Assembly (NCBI RefSeq): GCF_000720635.1
Contig: NZ_JOCF01000062.1
Coordinates: 1 to 49,527, forward strand
Direction of reading: 5' to 3'
From: Streptomyces sp. NRRL WC-3742
GTDB taxonomy: Bacteria; Actinomycetota; Actinomycetes; Streptomycetales; Streptomycetaceae
DNA length: 49,527 nucleotides
Part shown: positions 7,845 through 16,497 of the stretch, one piece after another
Layout of the letters: the number at the start of each line of letters is the position of its first letter
How positions within the stretch are numbered: position 1 is the first letter of the stretch
The notes under the pieces: generated by a model
The model's database searches: none
Told to the model about the DNA's origin: nothing
What the model saw: the letters and a program-made list of their open reading frames with translations, nothing else
Made by a program: the position numbers and the translations under genes

Positions 7845-8372
7845 GTGATCTTCCTGGTTCGCCACGGAGAGGCCGACTACGACACGCTCGTGCCGCACGC
7901 CCCCGTCTACGAGGGGGCAAGACGGGACTTCGCCCCCTTGACGGCCTGCGGCTTGGCCCAAGTGCAGGACGCGGCACAGACATTGCGGGGTTTCCAGCCG
8001 ACGCTGGTAGTCAGTTCGCCATACACTCGCACGCTGCAGACCGGCGCCCTGCTGGCTTCTGCCCTCGGCTGCGAGCTGCGGATCGATCTCTCTCTTCACG
8101 ACTGGCTGCCGGTCCGCGACGGAAGAACGCCGGTGACCGCCGACTCCGTGCGCCGCGCGATCGACGAGTACGAGCTGTGGCGCTCCTCGGGCCACCTGCC
8201 ATCGAACCGGCAGTGGGAGACGGACGCCGAAATGGCCGAACGGCTGAAGACTGTGGCGGAACGCCACCAGTCGCCGGGGCCGCTCGTGCTCGTGAGCCAT
8301 GAGGCCGTGATCAAGGCTGCGACCGGTTCCAAGACCGTCGACCTGGCGTCAATTCACCCACTGCGCGCATAG
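7845..8372 (+). CDS. Histidine phosphatase (phosphoglycerate mutase-like), 175 aa
   Basis: GTG start 39 bp after the MetRS stop, so probably in its operon. The N-terminus MIFLVRHGEADYD carries the RHG phospho-acceptor histidine; SSPYTRTLQTGALLA gives the second arginine; SHEAVIKA near 147 the second catalytic histidine; an acidic residue follows in the DWLP segment. Length is short but complete for the branch 2 family. The substrate cannot be deduced: branch 2 enzymes act on sugar phosphates, nucleotides or phosphoproteins. In this setting it could dephosphorylate a pathway intermediate. Confidence 0.85.
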   Translation: MIFLVRHGEADYDTLVPHAPVYEGARRDFAPLTACGLAQVQDAAQTLRGFQPTLVVSSPYTRTLQTGALLASALGCELRIDLSLHDWLPVRDGRTPVTADSVRRAIDEYELWRSSGHLPSNRQWETDAEMAERLKTVAERHQSPGPLVLVSHEAVIKAATGSKTVDLASIHPLRA

Positions 8373-8564
8373 TCACTCGTTCAGGTGCCTGCGCTGTGTC
8401 TAGTGCGATACATGTTTTCCGTGTGCTGCCCTGAGGGGAGCTTTACGCCGCACACGTGGACGTATCAGGCCAAAGTGCAATGAAACACCGACGATGCCGA
8501 TCGAGTTGTGGGACTGTGGCCGCTCTCTGGGAAGTCCGACAGTGCGTCGAGACGGAGCATCCTG

Positions 8565-9437
8565 ATGAGCGATCCCGCGCCACCTCGGCAACTCCCTTCC
8601 GCACAGCGCGAGCTGCTGGCAGAACTGGCCGACCTGCTGCAGGTCGACGAGCTGCTCGTCTACGGCGGGGCTGCCCTGGACCTGCTCGTGGCTCCACAAC
8701 TGCCCAGCCATGACATCGATGTGGCGGTCGTCGGTTTGGACCAGGCCCATCAGTGCCGGCGCCTGCTCCTCACTCACCCGGAGGTCGGGGCGGTCTCGAC
8801 ACCGCGCGAGTACTGGATCAGGTTCAACCAGCCGGTCGTGATGTTCGACGTCGAGTGGCGCGGACGTGTTCTCGACCTCAACTTCGTGGACGCCGTCGAG
8901 GGCATCGGCCACTTCGACGTCGAGTGCGTCCGCTGGCACCATCCCTCCGCTACCTACACCGACCCGCACGACGTCCTCGCCTCCCTCCCGGTGCGGGACG
9001 CAGCGTTGGTGAGCGGAGTCGAGAGTGAGAACCCACTACTCCTGCTCAACCGGGCCATCAGGCTCGCCGCCAAGTACGGCATCAGCCTGGAGGGCTCAGG
9101 CAATCTGGCCAAGGCCCTCCCCGAGCTCACACGGTCAGCCCGGCAGTGGGCGAGCACGGATGCATTCCACGGCCGCGAGGCCGCGCACGCCCACACCCGG
9201 GCGCTGGCCTCGGCCACGCAACGCGCCTCCGGGCCGGCACGCTTCCTCGACCAGTGCCTGCGGACCGGAGTCATCGACTGCCGGCACCCCGTGCTTGCCG
9301 AAGCCCTGCGCGAGGACGAGGAAGCCATCCGACGGCTGGCCGGAACCCGCTCGTACGACGAGTTCTGGGCCGCGGCCGAGGCCCTTGGCCAACACCGAGC
9401 ACGCCACCACGCCACCCACCCTGGAGGTATCTCGTGA
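8565..9437 (+). CDS. Nucleotidyltransferase-like protein, 290 aa
   Basis: ATG at 8565 with GGAG 7 nt upstream is preferred over an upstream GTG at 8508. Residues ~29-48 read VYGGAALDLLVAPQLPSHDI followed by DVAVVG: the GG-x(n)-D-x-D pattern of the nucleotidyltransferase fold, with the third acidic residue probably in FDVEW or LDLNF. The C-terminal half is helical. Homologues in this fold add nucleotides to tRNA, antibiotics or proteins; the target is unknown. Its stop overlaps the start of the glycosyltransferase by 4 bp (GTGA), so the two are translationally coupled and probably act in one pathway. Confidence 0.65.
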   Translation: MSDPAPPRQLPSAQRELLAELADLLQVDELLVYGGAALDLLVAPQLPSHDIDVAVVGLDQAHQCRRLLLTHPEVGAVSTPREYWIRFNQPVVMFDVEWRGRVLDLNFVDAVEGIGHFDVECVRWHHPSATYTDPHDVLASLPVRDAALVSGVESENPLLLLNRAIRLAAKYGISLEGSGNLAKALPELTRSARQWASTDAFHGREAAHAHTRALASATQRASGPARFLDQCLRTGVIDCRHPVLAEALREDEEAIRRLAGTRSYDEFWAAAEALGQHRARHHATHPGGIS

Positions 9438-10552
9438 CCCGGTACGGCTTCGTCATCCCCACCTACAACGAGGCCGAGTACATCGGCCGCACGATCGAGA
9501 GCATCGCCAACCAGCAGGACGAGCAAGGCCGTCCCATCCCACGGGACCAGTACGAGATCGTCATCGCCGACGCACCTGCCGAGGACGACACCGCCAGAGT
9601 GGTGGCCGCCACCGCCGTGAAGTTCCCCGGACTGCGCTGCACGGTAGTCACCGAGACGGCCCGCTCCATGGTCATCCCGCGCAACACCGGAATCGACTAC
9701 CTTCTCGATCAGCCGACACCCGCGCAGTACATCGTCAGCGGAGACGCCGACACGATCTTCCCGCCCACCTGGCTGACCACCGTTGAGAAGGAAACCCGGC
9801 GAGGGGCAACTGTGGTCTCCACCGCCGGCTTCTTCGAGGCCGACTTCTGGCGCCGCTGCCCAGCCTTGACCCGGCGCTACACCGAACACGTCGGGACCGT
9901 CTTCTTCCCGCAGAGCATCGTCGACAGCCACGTCCGCGAGGAAGAACGGCCGCTGTTCACCGAGCAGGTCTTCCGCGACTTCGGCCGTCCTGTCTCCGAC
10001 TGCGCCCTCGTGATCGAGGCCCAGACCTACCGACAGCTCGACGGCTTCCGGCCTGGGTACTACGACGGGGCAGGGACTCATGAAATCCCGGCTGTCGGCT
10101 GGCCGTTCATGTTCCGCGCCGAGTTCGCCGACATCGACATCGCCTACGTCCGAACGCCAGAGTACGAGACCAGCGCACGGCGCATGCTCCACGAGCCGGA
10201 GGCCCTGTTCAGCGGCAGCTGCTACACCGGCGAGATCGAGAACTACCGCTCTGAGAACCACGATCAGCACGCCGTACTCGACCACTTCGCCGACCGGCTC
10301 GACATGGCGCCCTTGCGCCGGTACGTGGTCAAGAACTACCTGCTCCAACAGTGCATCACCCGCCCCGAGCGGGTGAACCAGAACGCCGCCTACTTCGGAG
10401 ACGTCGCGGCCGAGCTCGCCGAGCGGATCGCTGCCTGGCGGGCGGACCACACGCAGGCGGTGACGCGCGAGATCTTCGCCTTCGCCGACGAGCTCACCGA
10501 CCAGTTCCTCCACCCGGTACTGGAACTCGCGGCTGAGCGAGCACTCGCCTGA
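9434..10552 (+). CDS. Family 2 glycosyltransferase, 372 aa
   Basis: GTG at 9434 with GGAGG 7 nt upstream, in GTGA overlap with the nucleotidyltransferase. The N-terminus RYGFVIPTYNEAEYIGRTIE is the GT-A opening strand; the D-x-D metal site is SGDADTIFPPTW at ~97; an acidic catalytic residue may lie in GTHEIPAVGW. The C-terminal ~120 residues are helical and soluble, with no membrane segment, so it probably glycosylates a cytosolic metabolite. Coupling to a nucleotidyltransferase is consistent with the neighbour making an activated sugar, but this is inference. The gene ends inside a bidirectional terminator. Confidence 0.85.
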   Translation: MTRYGFVIPTYNEAEYIGRTIESIANQQDEQGRPIPRDQYEIVIADAPAEDDTARVVAATAVKFPGLRCTVVTETARSMVIPRNTGIDYLLDQPTPAQYIVSGDADTIFPPTWLTTVEKETRRGATVVSTAGFFEADFWRRCPALTRRYTEHVGTVFFPQSIVDSHVREEERPLFTEQVFRDFGRPVSDCALVIEAQTYRQLDGFRPGYYDGAGTHEIPAVGWPFMFRAEFADIDIAYVRTPEYETSARRMLHEPEALFSGSCYTGEIENYRSENHDQHAVLDHFADRLDMAPLRRYVVKNYLLQQCITRPERVNQNAAYFGDVAAELAERIAAWRADHTQAVTREIFAFADELTDQFLHPVLELAAERALA

Positions 10553-10564
10553 GTGCTCGCTCAG
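10533..10564. terminator. Bidirectional terminator overlapping both stop codons
   Basis: Perfect 14-bp inverted repeat CTGAGCGAGCACTC (10533-10546) / GAGTGCTCGCTCAG (10551-10564) with a 4-nt loop. It contains the stop of the glycosyltransferase (10550-10552) and the stop of the convergent decarboxylase (10561-10563). Confidence 0.85.
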
Positions 10565-12267
10565 CTGGACGGCCGCGGCCGTGTGGAACACGCGCGCCAC
10601 ACGGCCCGATCAAAGACGGCCTTGCGCTCGGCGAGCAGGTCGATAGCGGCCTTCATGTGCTCGCGGTCGATCAGCGGGCTGGTGGGGTAGAACTTCAGAC
10701 CCGAGATCGGTACGCCGCCGGCGGTAGTGACGTACCGGCTGCTGAACGAGTAGACGACTCCACCCGTGTTGCGGTCCATCCGGGTCTTCTGATCCCACTC
10801 GAAGAAGGCCCGCAGGTAGGAGTTGCCGTCCCGCACGGCATCGGCCATCTCCGGCGACGGGTCGAGGATCTCGTGCCGCCAGTCGGCTGCTGTCCGGTCG
10901 GGCCGGTGAAGGCGGACCATCGTCTGGTATCCGAGAGCGTGCGGGTTGAGCACCGTCATCCCGCCCTGCCGGCCGATAGCCGTGCGAAAGTGGAAGGCCG
11001 CATCGATCAGACGGGTCAGGATGGTTCCGTAGCCCTGGTGGCCAAGGCTGTGCAGGCTCGCGAGCGCCGCAATGGCCTTACCACCGGCCCGCGAGGTCTC
11101 CAGGGTGTAGTCGACCGGGGAGACAGCACTGAAGTCCTGTGCGAGCTGGTGTAGTTCGGGACCGGATGGGCCGCCCTTTCGTAGGACCGCGCAGTCGATG
11201 CGGTCGTTGAACTGAACGAAGCTGCAGTCGATGGGGCACACACCAACACCCTTGTGAAAGTCGACGCCCCAGGAGTCGGCGAACCGAAGGCCCTGGATGC
11301 GCCGCTGCTGCTCGCGCAGGGCCGCGACAGCGGCCGATTCCGGTTCCAGTTCTCCCAGGGCTTCGTCGGTGAGCATCAACCAGGCCCACCCGACCACGGA
11401 GTCCACGTGGAGGTGAGGGCGGTAGTGCAGGCAGTACTCCGCGACCAGGCGATCCCGAAGGCAGGCCATCGCGGCGATGTCATCGATGGCATGGTCGTAG
11501 GTGGTACCGCCGTTGACGATGATGGTCGCTATCTGGTGCCCGGCGTCGAGCTCGGCCCTCAGCAGGACCTCGACCTGGTCCATGTCCGTACGGCGGTCCC
11601 CGCCTGCAGGCAGGACAACGAGCTGTTCCGTGCCCAGGCCGAGCCAGTCGGCAGCAGTGGCGTGTGAGAAGTGGGCGTCCTCGGTGATGATCACGCGAGC
11701 ACTGCTCGGCACGCCGGTGCGGGCCGAGTCCGGGAATGCCTTTCGTAAGCCGGACTTGATGCCGTACGCCATCGTGCCGGTGCCGCCGAAGGTGAACAGT
11801 CCGTACGCCTGCTGAGGGTCGATACTCGTGAGGTCCGCGAGGATGCTGCTGACGGCGGCTTCGGCCGCGACGGCGTTGCCGGCGAGGCCGTCGTTGATCA
11901 GGTACACGTTCACGTCGAGAGAGACGGCGTACATCGCTGCGGCCACCACGTTGACAGCCGCACCGAGGTTGTACTGGAGCTCCGGACAGCGCCAGTTGAC
12001 GGCCCCGGCGAGGAAGTCACCGGTCATCTCCTCGACGAGCTGGAGCGGGTCAGCGGTCCCGGTACCGGGAAGCTGTCCGTAGCGCTTGAGGAGATCGTCC
12101 TGGGTCTGGCGGGGACCGCGTGGGCTCGGCACCCGGGGCAGGTCCCCCTCCGGCATCAACTGGTAGAGAGTTCCGAACGCGCGACCGCACAGGTCGAGGA
12201 ACGGGCTGTCCCGGTATCGGACGGGGAACAACGAGCGTGGGTCGATGGGCTGGTTCAGGGCATGCAT
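10561..12267 (-). CDS. Group II pyridoxal-phosphate decarboxylase, 568 aa
   Basis: Start ATG at 12267 follows AGGAG. The protein has the layout of glutamate/diaminobutyrate/aromatic amino-acid decarboxylases: FTFGGTGTMAYGIKSGLRKA (PLP phosphate binding), EDAHFSHATAADWLGLG (the stacking histidine), HVDSVVGWAW (Asp to the pyridine nitrogen), and DSWGVDFHKGVGVC, whose lysine in F-H-K is the Schiff-base residue. At 568 aa it is somewhat longer than typical. It probably makes an amine from an amino acid; which one is not visible. It is convergent with the glycosyltransferase and belongs to the same cargo cassette. Confidence 0.85.
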   Translation of the reverse strand: MHALNQPIDPRSLFPVRYRDSPFLDLCGRAFGTLYQLMPEGDLPRVPSPRGPRQTQDDLLKRYGQLPGTGTADPLQLVEEMTGDFLAGAVNWRCPELQYNLGAAVNVVAAAMYAVSLDVNVYLINDGLAGNAVAAEAAVSSILADLTSIDPQQAYGLFTFGGTGTMAYGIKSGLRKAFPDSARTGVPSSARVIITEDAHFSHATAADWLGLGTEQLVVLPAGGDRRTDMDQVEVLLRAELDAGHQIATIIVNGGTTYDHAIDDIAAMACLRDRLVAEYCLHYRPHLHVDSVVGWAWLMLTDEALGELEPESAAVAALREQQRRIQGLRFADSWGVDFHKGVGVCPIDCSFVQFNDRIDCAVLRKGGPSGPELHQLAQDFSAVSPVDYTLETSRAGGKAIAALASLHSLGHQGYGTILTRLIDAAFHFRTAIGRQGGMTVLNPHALGYQTMVRLHRPDRTAADWRHEILDPSPEMADAVRDGNSYLRAFFEWDQKTRMDRNTGGVVYSFSSRYVTTAGGVPISGLKFYPTSPLIDREHMKAAIDLLAERKAVFDRAVWRACSTRPRPSS

Positions 12268-12519
12268 CAGCCAGGACTCCTGTCCGTGAGTGGATGGTTG
12301 TTCCGATCGGCGCGCTTTGCGATGACCCGTTTTACGTCAACTCCCTTCGTAATGCTATGAGTTATCCGATTGGGTGAGCGCCCCCGCAGCCCTGGCGCGT
12401 GAATCGCGAGGCTGGATCTCACGGCGGAGACGCGGGGGCGCTCGGAGTGGACGGCACCCCGGGGGAATTCGGTGCCGGCCACTCGATCGTGGGCCCGCCG
12501 AGTGCGGGCGTTCTGCAGG

Positions 12520-13146
12520 TCAGAGTTCGCGGAGTGCGACCAAGGTGCGGGCCACAACCAACGGCGTGTCCCTGTAGGACCGTCCGGCGTTGCCCTGGTT
12601 GTCGGCGCTGCGGCCGCGCCCGTCGTCGTTCCTGAATCTGGGATCTCGACCAGCGATCAGCAGCTCCGACCACACGACCTTTCCGGCGGCCCCGGGAGGG
12701 TAGTAGTAGCCCCACTTCTCGCTCAGGGCATCGACCAGGAAGACGCCCCGGCCGCTCTCCGCGTCCTCGCCCACCTCCTTGACCACCGGCGGGCGGCGGT
12801 CGTTGTCCTGCACGAAGATGACCAGACGCCCGCGTTCGAGCCAGAGTGCCAGGGTGATTGCCTTCACCGGTGACAGCGGCGAGTACGGGGAGACCTCATC
12901 GTCGGCGTGAGTGTGCCGAATGGCGTTGGTGACCAGCTCGGACACGATGAGATTGGCCGTGTCGATCGTGTCGCTCGGAACCTGCCAGCGGCGGAGCAGG
13001 TCAGTGGTGTGTCGCCGGGCCCACCCGACCGCGTTCGGGGTGTCGGCCAGCACCAACTGGCTGGTGCAGGGGCGTGCTTGTGACACGGGAGTCCTCCCGG
13101 GTTGGGAGCTGTTGGGGTGAAGGCTCGCCGCGCGGTTCTCGCTCAC
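12520..13146 (-). CDS. ATP-binding (HATPase, RsbW/anti-sigma-like) protein, ~208 aa
   Basis: Bergerat-fold ATPase of the small soluble type common in Streptomyces. Visible motifs are the N-box SELVTNAIRHTH, the D-N-D of LVIFVQDNDRR, and the G-box ESGRGVFLVDALSEKWGY. The start is uncertain: GTG at 13146 gives a compact protein, ATG at 13245 adds 33 residues. There is a ~50-residue basic C-terminal extension beyond the fold. It may be an anti-sigma-factor kinase regulating the surrounding cassette; no anti-anti-sigma partner is seen nearby. Confidence 0.75.
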   Translation of the reverse strand: MSENRAASLHPNSSQPGRTPVSQARPCTSQLVLADTPNAVGWARRHTTDLLRRWQVPSDTIDTANLIVSELVTNAIRHTHADDEVSPYSPLSPVKAITLALWLERGRLVIFVQDNDRRPPVVKEVGEDAESGRGVFLVDALSEKWGYYYPPGAAGKVVWSELLIAGRDPRFRNDDGRGRSADNQGNAGRSYRDTPLVVARTLVALREL

Positions 13147-13323
13147 CCCGTTCGAGGGATGCAGACCTTGAACTGTCCAACCGGGAAGCCAACGTTGTGT
13201 GACTAGGCTGGCGCCCAAGGTGACCAAGCCGGTACGACCTGGCACTGCCCCGGCCCTGAACTTTCACCGAACTTCGGCACCCGACTGGCCGGAACCACGC
13301 CTCGCCACTCGGAGGCCGGTGCC

Positions 13324-14109
13324 ATGCTTGGCGCCATGGCGGAACTGAACGGTAGCCCGATCAGCCTGGACCATCTCCAGGCCCTTGCCCTGACGAACTA
13401 CGGGCACTTCACCTCGATCCGTGTGGAGGACGGCCACGTTCGCGGCCTCCCCCTCCACCTGGCGCGTCTGGCCCGTGACTGCCGCGCCGTCTTCGACACC
13501 GACCTCGACCTCGACCGCGTCCGGGACTTCGCCCGTCGCGCCGTACCGTCCTCCGGGGACTGCGTGGTCAGGGTGACGATCTTCGATCCCGCCCTCGACC
13601 TCGGACACGTCGGGAACGACGCGCACCCCCACGTCCTGGTGACCACCCGACCAGCTGGGTCTCTGCCCCTTCCCGCCATGCGCGTTCAGTCCGTGGTCTA
13701 CACCCGCGACATGCCGGCCGTGAAGAGCGTCGGCCTCTTCGGCTCGCTCCGCCACCGACGCGACTCCCAGCGGGCAGGCTTCGACGACGCGCTCTTCACC
13801 GACACCGACTCCGTGATCTCCGAGGGCGGCACCTGGAACGTCGGCTTCGTCAAGGGAGACCAGGTCGTCTGGCCGGACGCCGAGTGCCTGGTCGGCACCA
13901 CGATGGAGCTGCTGCGCCAGGCTCACCCGTCGTCGACCGCGACCGTGTGCCTGGGCGACCTCACCGACTTCGACGCCGCCTTCGCCACCAACATCGGCAT
14001 CGGCGTCCGGGCAATCAACGCGGTCGACGGCGTGACCTTCCCGGACACACACCCCGTGATCGAACAACTCCGCAAGGAGTACGCGGACGTGCCGACCGAT
14101 CTACTCTAG
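13324..14109 (+). CDS. Class IV aminotransferase (ADC-lyase/BCAT-like), 261 aa
   Basis: ATG at 13324 with GGAGG at good spacing. Fold type IV PLP enzyme: LTNYGHFTSIRVEDGHVRGL, then the HLARLARDC strand-helix, the PLP lysine in MPAVKSVGLFGSL at ~137, SEGGTWNVGFV replacing the usual E-G-x-x-S-N (the serine/asparagine pair is T-W-N here), and a C-terminal FATNIGIGVRAI matching the family's TN/SS-x-x-G motif. It could be a transaminase or an aminodeoxychorismate lyase-like enzyme. It probably belongs with the decarboxylase in a pathway making or modifying an amine. Confidence 0.85.
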   Translation: MLGAMAELNGSPISLDHLQALALTNYGHFTSIRVEDGHVRGLPLHLARLARDCRAVFDTDLDLDRVRDFARRAVPSSGDCVVRVTIFDPALDLGHVGNDAHPHVLVTTRPAGSLPLPAMRVQSVVYTRDMPAVKSVGLFGSLRHRRDSQRAGFDDALFTDTDSVISEGGTWNVGFVKGDQVVWPDAECLVGTTMELLRQAHPSSTATVCLGDLTDFDAAFATNIGIGVRAINAVDGVTFPDTHPVIEQLRKEYADVPTDLL

Positions 14110-14162
14110 TTGCCACCAGCGAGGGGACGCTGGGCGCAACGGCTGTGGGGTGGAGGGCCGCG

Positions 14163-15089
14163 TTGGCGACCGTAGAAGTATGGACCGGTGTCGAGGTCAA
14201 AGCGCTTCGGCAGGCGAAGCGGATGAGCATCGAGGCGTTCGCGGCTCACCTCGGCATCAGCGATCGCATGGTGTCGAAGTGGGAGTCGAGAGGCGCCGAT
14301 ATCACGCCCCGGCCGGTCAACCAGGCCGCTCTGGATACGTCGTTGGCCGCATCCGGTCCCGAAGCCCACGAACGCTTCGTCCGGTTGACCGGCTCCTCGG
14401 ACGCCGTCCTCTCCGACCAGCACGCGGAGACGGAACATGCGCTGCCCCGGCAGCACCAGATCACGCACCCCGGCGACGGCAAGCGGATGGCCCTCGTCGA
14501 AGCCGGGGTGTTCCTCGCCGGCCCCGAGAAGAGGCCGATCTGGCTGCCGGACTTCTACATCGACGTCTTCCCGGTCACGAACTCGGACTTCTCCCGCTTC
14601 GTCGCAGCCACCGGGCACCCGGCGCCCCGCCACTGGCCCAAGGGGAAGTGCCCCGACAGCCTGTTCGACCACCCCGTCGTGTTCGTCACCTGGCACGACG
14701 CCGCCGCGTACGTGCTCTGGGCGGGCAAGCTCCTGCCGACCAGCCAGCAGTGGGAGAAGGCCGCTCGTGGGCCGCGCGGCGACGCGTACCCCTGGGGTGA
14801 TCAGCTGACCCCGGCGAAGTGCAACAGCCGTGAGAGCGGCATCGGCCGGACGACACCGGTCAGCCGATTCCACAGCGGCGTCAGCGCGTACGGCGTCTAC
14901 GACCTGTGCGGCAACACCTGGGAGTGGTGCTCGGACGAGTCCGAACCCGGACGGCGCGAACTCAAGGCCGGCGCCTTCACCAGCCCGTTCGCACGGGCGA
15001 CCCCGTCCGCCTTCAACGACGCCGACACGACCATGTTCGACGACGACACCGGCTTCCGATGTTGCTTCGTCGAGGCCGAACCGACCTGA
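14163..15089 (+). CDS. XRE helix-turn-helix fused to a SUMF1/FGE-sulfatase domain, 308 aa
   Basis: TTG at 14163 is favoured by GGAGG 6 nt upstream; GTG at 14145 is the alternative. Residues ~8-60 are an XRE-type HTH (VKALRQAKRMSIEAFAAHLG, ISDRMVSKWESRG). From ~105 on comes a C-type-lectin-like SUMF1 domain: VEAGVFLAG, FPVTNSDFSRFV, PVVFVTWHDAAAYVLWAGKL, LPTSQQWEKAARGP, YPWGD, CGNTWEWCSDES, GFRCC. The catalytic cysteine pair used by true formylglycine-generating enzyme before the terminal GFRC is missing, so I expect ligand sensing or a different oxidase. It lies 53 bp after the aminotransferase and may sense that pathway's product. Confidence 0.8.
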   Translation: MATVEVWTGVEVKALRQAKRMSIEAFAAHLGISDRMVSKWESRGADITPRPVNQAALDTSLAASGPEAHERFVRLTGSSDAVLSDQHAETEHALPRQHQITHPGDGKRMALVEAGVFLAGPEKRPIWLPDFYIDVFPVTNSDFSRFVAATGHPAPRHWPKGKCPDSLFDHPVVFVTWHDAAAYVLWAGKLLPTSQQWEKAARGPRGDAYPWGDQLTPAKCNSRESGIGRTTPVSRFHSGVSAYGVYDLCGNTWEWCSDESEPGRRELKAGAFTSPFARATPSAFNDADTTMFDDDTGFRCCFVEAEPT

Positions 15090-15144
15090 GCGAGAACGGG
15101 ACGGCGAGGCGCGGCAAGATCGGCGGCACGGGCCTGCACAAGGG

Positions 15145-16104
15145 CTATCCGGTGATGGCCAGGCCCCCCAGGGTCATGCCGGCGGCCTTGGCGGCGCGCA
15201 GCGCGTTCCTGGCGCGGGCCGCTCCGCTGCGGGTGGCCGCCTCGCCGCCGCCGACGCCTACCGTTCGTTCTCCGAGGCCGGCGCACGCCCGGCAGATGCC
15301 CGGCTGGGGCACCGGGTCGTGGCACTTGGCGCACTCGCTGTACCGGGCCGCTGCGGGCCGTACGGCGGCCTGGACGGGCGGCAGCTTGTGCTCCAGGCGG
15401 TAGCGGAGCACCGCAACCGCCGAGTGCATCGGGGCGGGCAGGCCCGGCAGCAAGGCATGGGCGAGGTCTGCGGAAGTCGCGCCGCGCTCCAGCCACTGCG
15501 CGACCAGGGGTGCGAGTTCCTCGACTTCGGCCTGGCCGAGCCGCAGGCGAGGTTCGGGGCCGATCACCCGGAACAACGTGGCGACCGCCTCATGGACTTG
15601 CTCGTCCGGCACCGTCAGGGGCTGCTCGTCAGCCTCCTCCTTCGGGGATTCCTCCCGCCCTCCCGCCTTCGCCTGCGGCTCGTCGGCGCGGACCGGCTCG
15701 TCGGCCTGCTCGGCAGGGAGGGAGGGTTCTTTCACCAGGTCCTTTGGAAGGGTGTCAGCACCACCGGTGGTCGCTCCACCGGAGACCGGACGGGTGGCAC
15801 CCGGCAGCGCCCGCTGCGGGGTGTCGTAGACATGGGTCTCGGTGATGATCGTGCCGTCCGGCATGCGGATCTTCTCGACGCGGTAGAAGCCGGCCTCGGT
15901 CAGCTCCTTCAGGGCCTTGCGGATCGCACCTCGCCCCTGGGGGCTGGAGTCGGCCATGTGCCGGCCGTCCTCGCGCCAGCCGTCCGGGCGGGAGAGGAGG
16001 TCGGCGAGCAGGCCGCGGGCGGTGAAGGACAGCTGCCGGTACTGCAGCATGGCGTTGGGCAGCACGGTGAAGTTGCGCACGTGGGCGCTACGATGGACAC
16101 GCAT
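15145..16104 (-). CDS. Winged-helix replication-initiator-like protein with C-terminal zinc knuckle, 319 aa
   Basis: Residues ~8-85 form a winged helix of the type seen in plasmid Rep/DnaD-like proteins: FTVLPNAMLQYRQLSFTARG, LLADLLSRPDGW, GRGAIRKALKELTEAGFYRV, then the wing MPDGTIITETHVYD. A ~70-residue Pro/Glu-rich linker follows, then a helical domain (~165-235), and C-x2-C....C-x2-C (ECAKCHDPVPQPGICRACAG) fitting a zinc ribbon. This gene type is frequent on actinobacterial integrative elements. An AT-rich set of repeats lies 235 bp upstream (16339-16403), so a replication-initiation or copy-control role is plausible but unproven. Confidence 0.65.
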   Translation of the reverse strand: MRVHRSAHVRNFTVLPNAMLQYRQLSFTARGLLADLLSRPDGWREDGRHMADSSPQGRGAIRKALKELTEAGFYRVEKIRMPDGTIITETHVYDTPQRALPGATRPVSGGATTGGADTLPKDLVKEPSLPAEQADEPVRADEPQAKAGGREESPKEEADEQPLTVPDEQVHEAVATLFRVIGPEPRLRLGQAEVEELAPLVAQWLERGATSADLAHALLPGLPAPMHSAVAVLRYRLEHKLPPVQAAVRPAAARYSECAKCHDPVPQPGICRACAGLGERTVGVGGGEAATRSGAARARNALRAAKAAGMTLGGLAITG

Positions 16105-16338
16105 CGGGAGTTCAGGCTCCTGTTGCCGGACCCCGGAGCGTTGGCGCGCTGCCGGGGTCGCCTATTTTCGGTTGGACCACGGAACGTAGCACAGACCCGG
16201 CCCGAAGATCGACGTGATCGGCGAGCGATCACCATCACACTCGATCTGGTCTCACTCGATCTCCAAGCAGCAAGGGTGGAAGTCCAGTTGGCGATCCCGC
16301 GGCCGTCGGCACGTGGTTCTGCCGGACGGGCACCGAGG

Positions 16339-16403
16339 GATTTACGGAGTAAATTTCAGGTCGGTTTACCGAGGAAATCCTCTCGGTTTTACTCAGTAAA
16401 TCC
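16339..16403. repeat. AT-rich TTTAC-N3-GTAAA repeat cluster (candidate origin or operator)
   Basis: Three related boxes in a locally AT-rich island: GATTTACGGAGTAAATT (16339-16355, itself palindromic), GGTTTACCGAGGAAATCC (16363-16380) and GGTTTTACTCAGTAAATCC (16385-16403). Boxes 2 and 3 are also arranged as an imperfect inverted pair flanked by GGTCGG/CCGACC. It lies in the 393-bp gap (16105-16497) upstream of the Rep-like gene; the rest of that gap shows no gene. Confidence 0.6.
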
Positions 16404-16413
16404 GACCCCTTCT

Positions 16414-16483
16414 GTTTCAGCTCCTGAAACGGCGCCCCCGCCCAGGAGCTGGGCAGCGCTCCTTTCAGTCTCTGAAGGAGCGC
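16414..16483 (-). terminator. Two adjacent hairpins with TTTCAG/CTGAAA stems
   Basis: GTTTCAG-CTC-CTGAAAC (16414-16430) and GCGCTCCTTTCAG-TCT-CTGAAGGAGCGC (16456-16483, one bulge). The second sits 15 bp past the stop of the minus-strand gene at 16498 and should terminate it. Both share the CAG/CTG core, so they may alternatively be paired protein-binding sites next to the repeat cluster. Confidence 0.55.
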
Positions 16484-16497
16484 CGCCAGCGGTTGTA

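Noticed and set aside
14163..15089. Variable protein of a diversity-generating retroelement (SUMF1/C-type lectin fold)
   Set aside because: No reverse transcriptase, template repeat or accessory gene occurs in the window.
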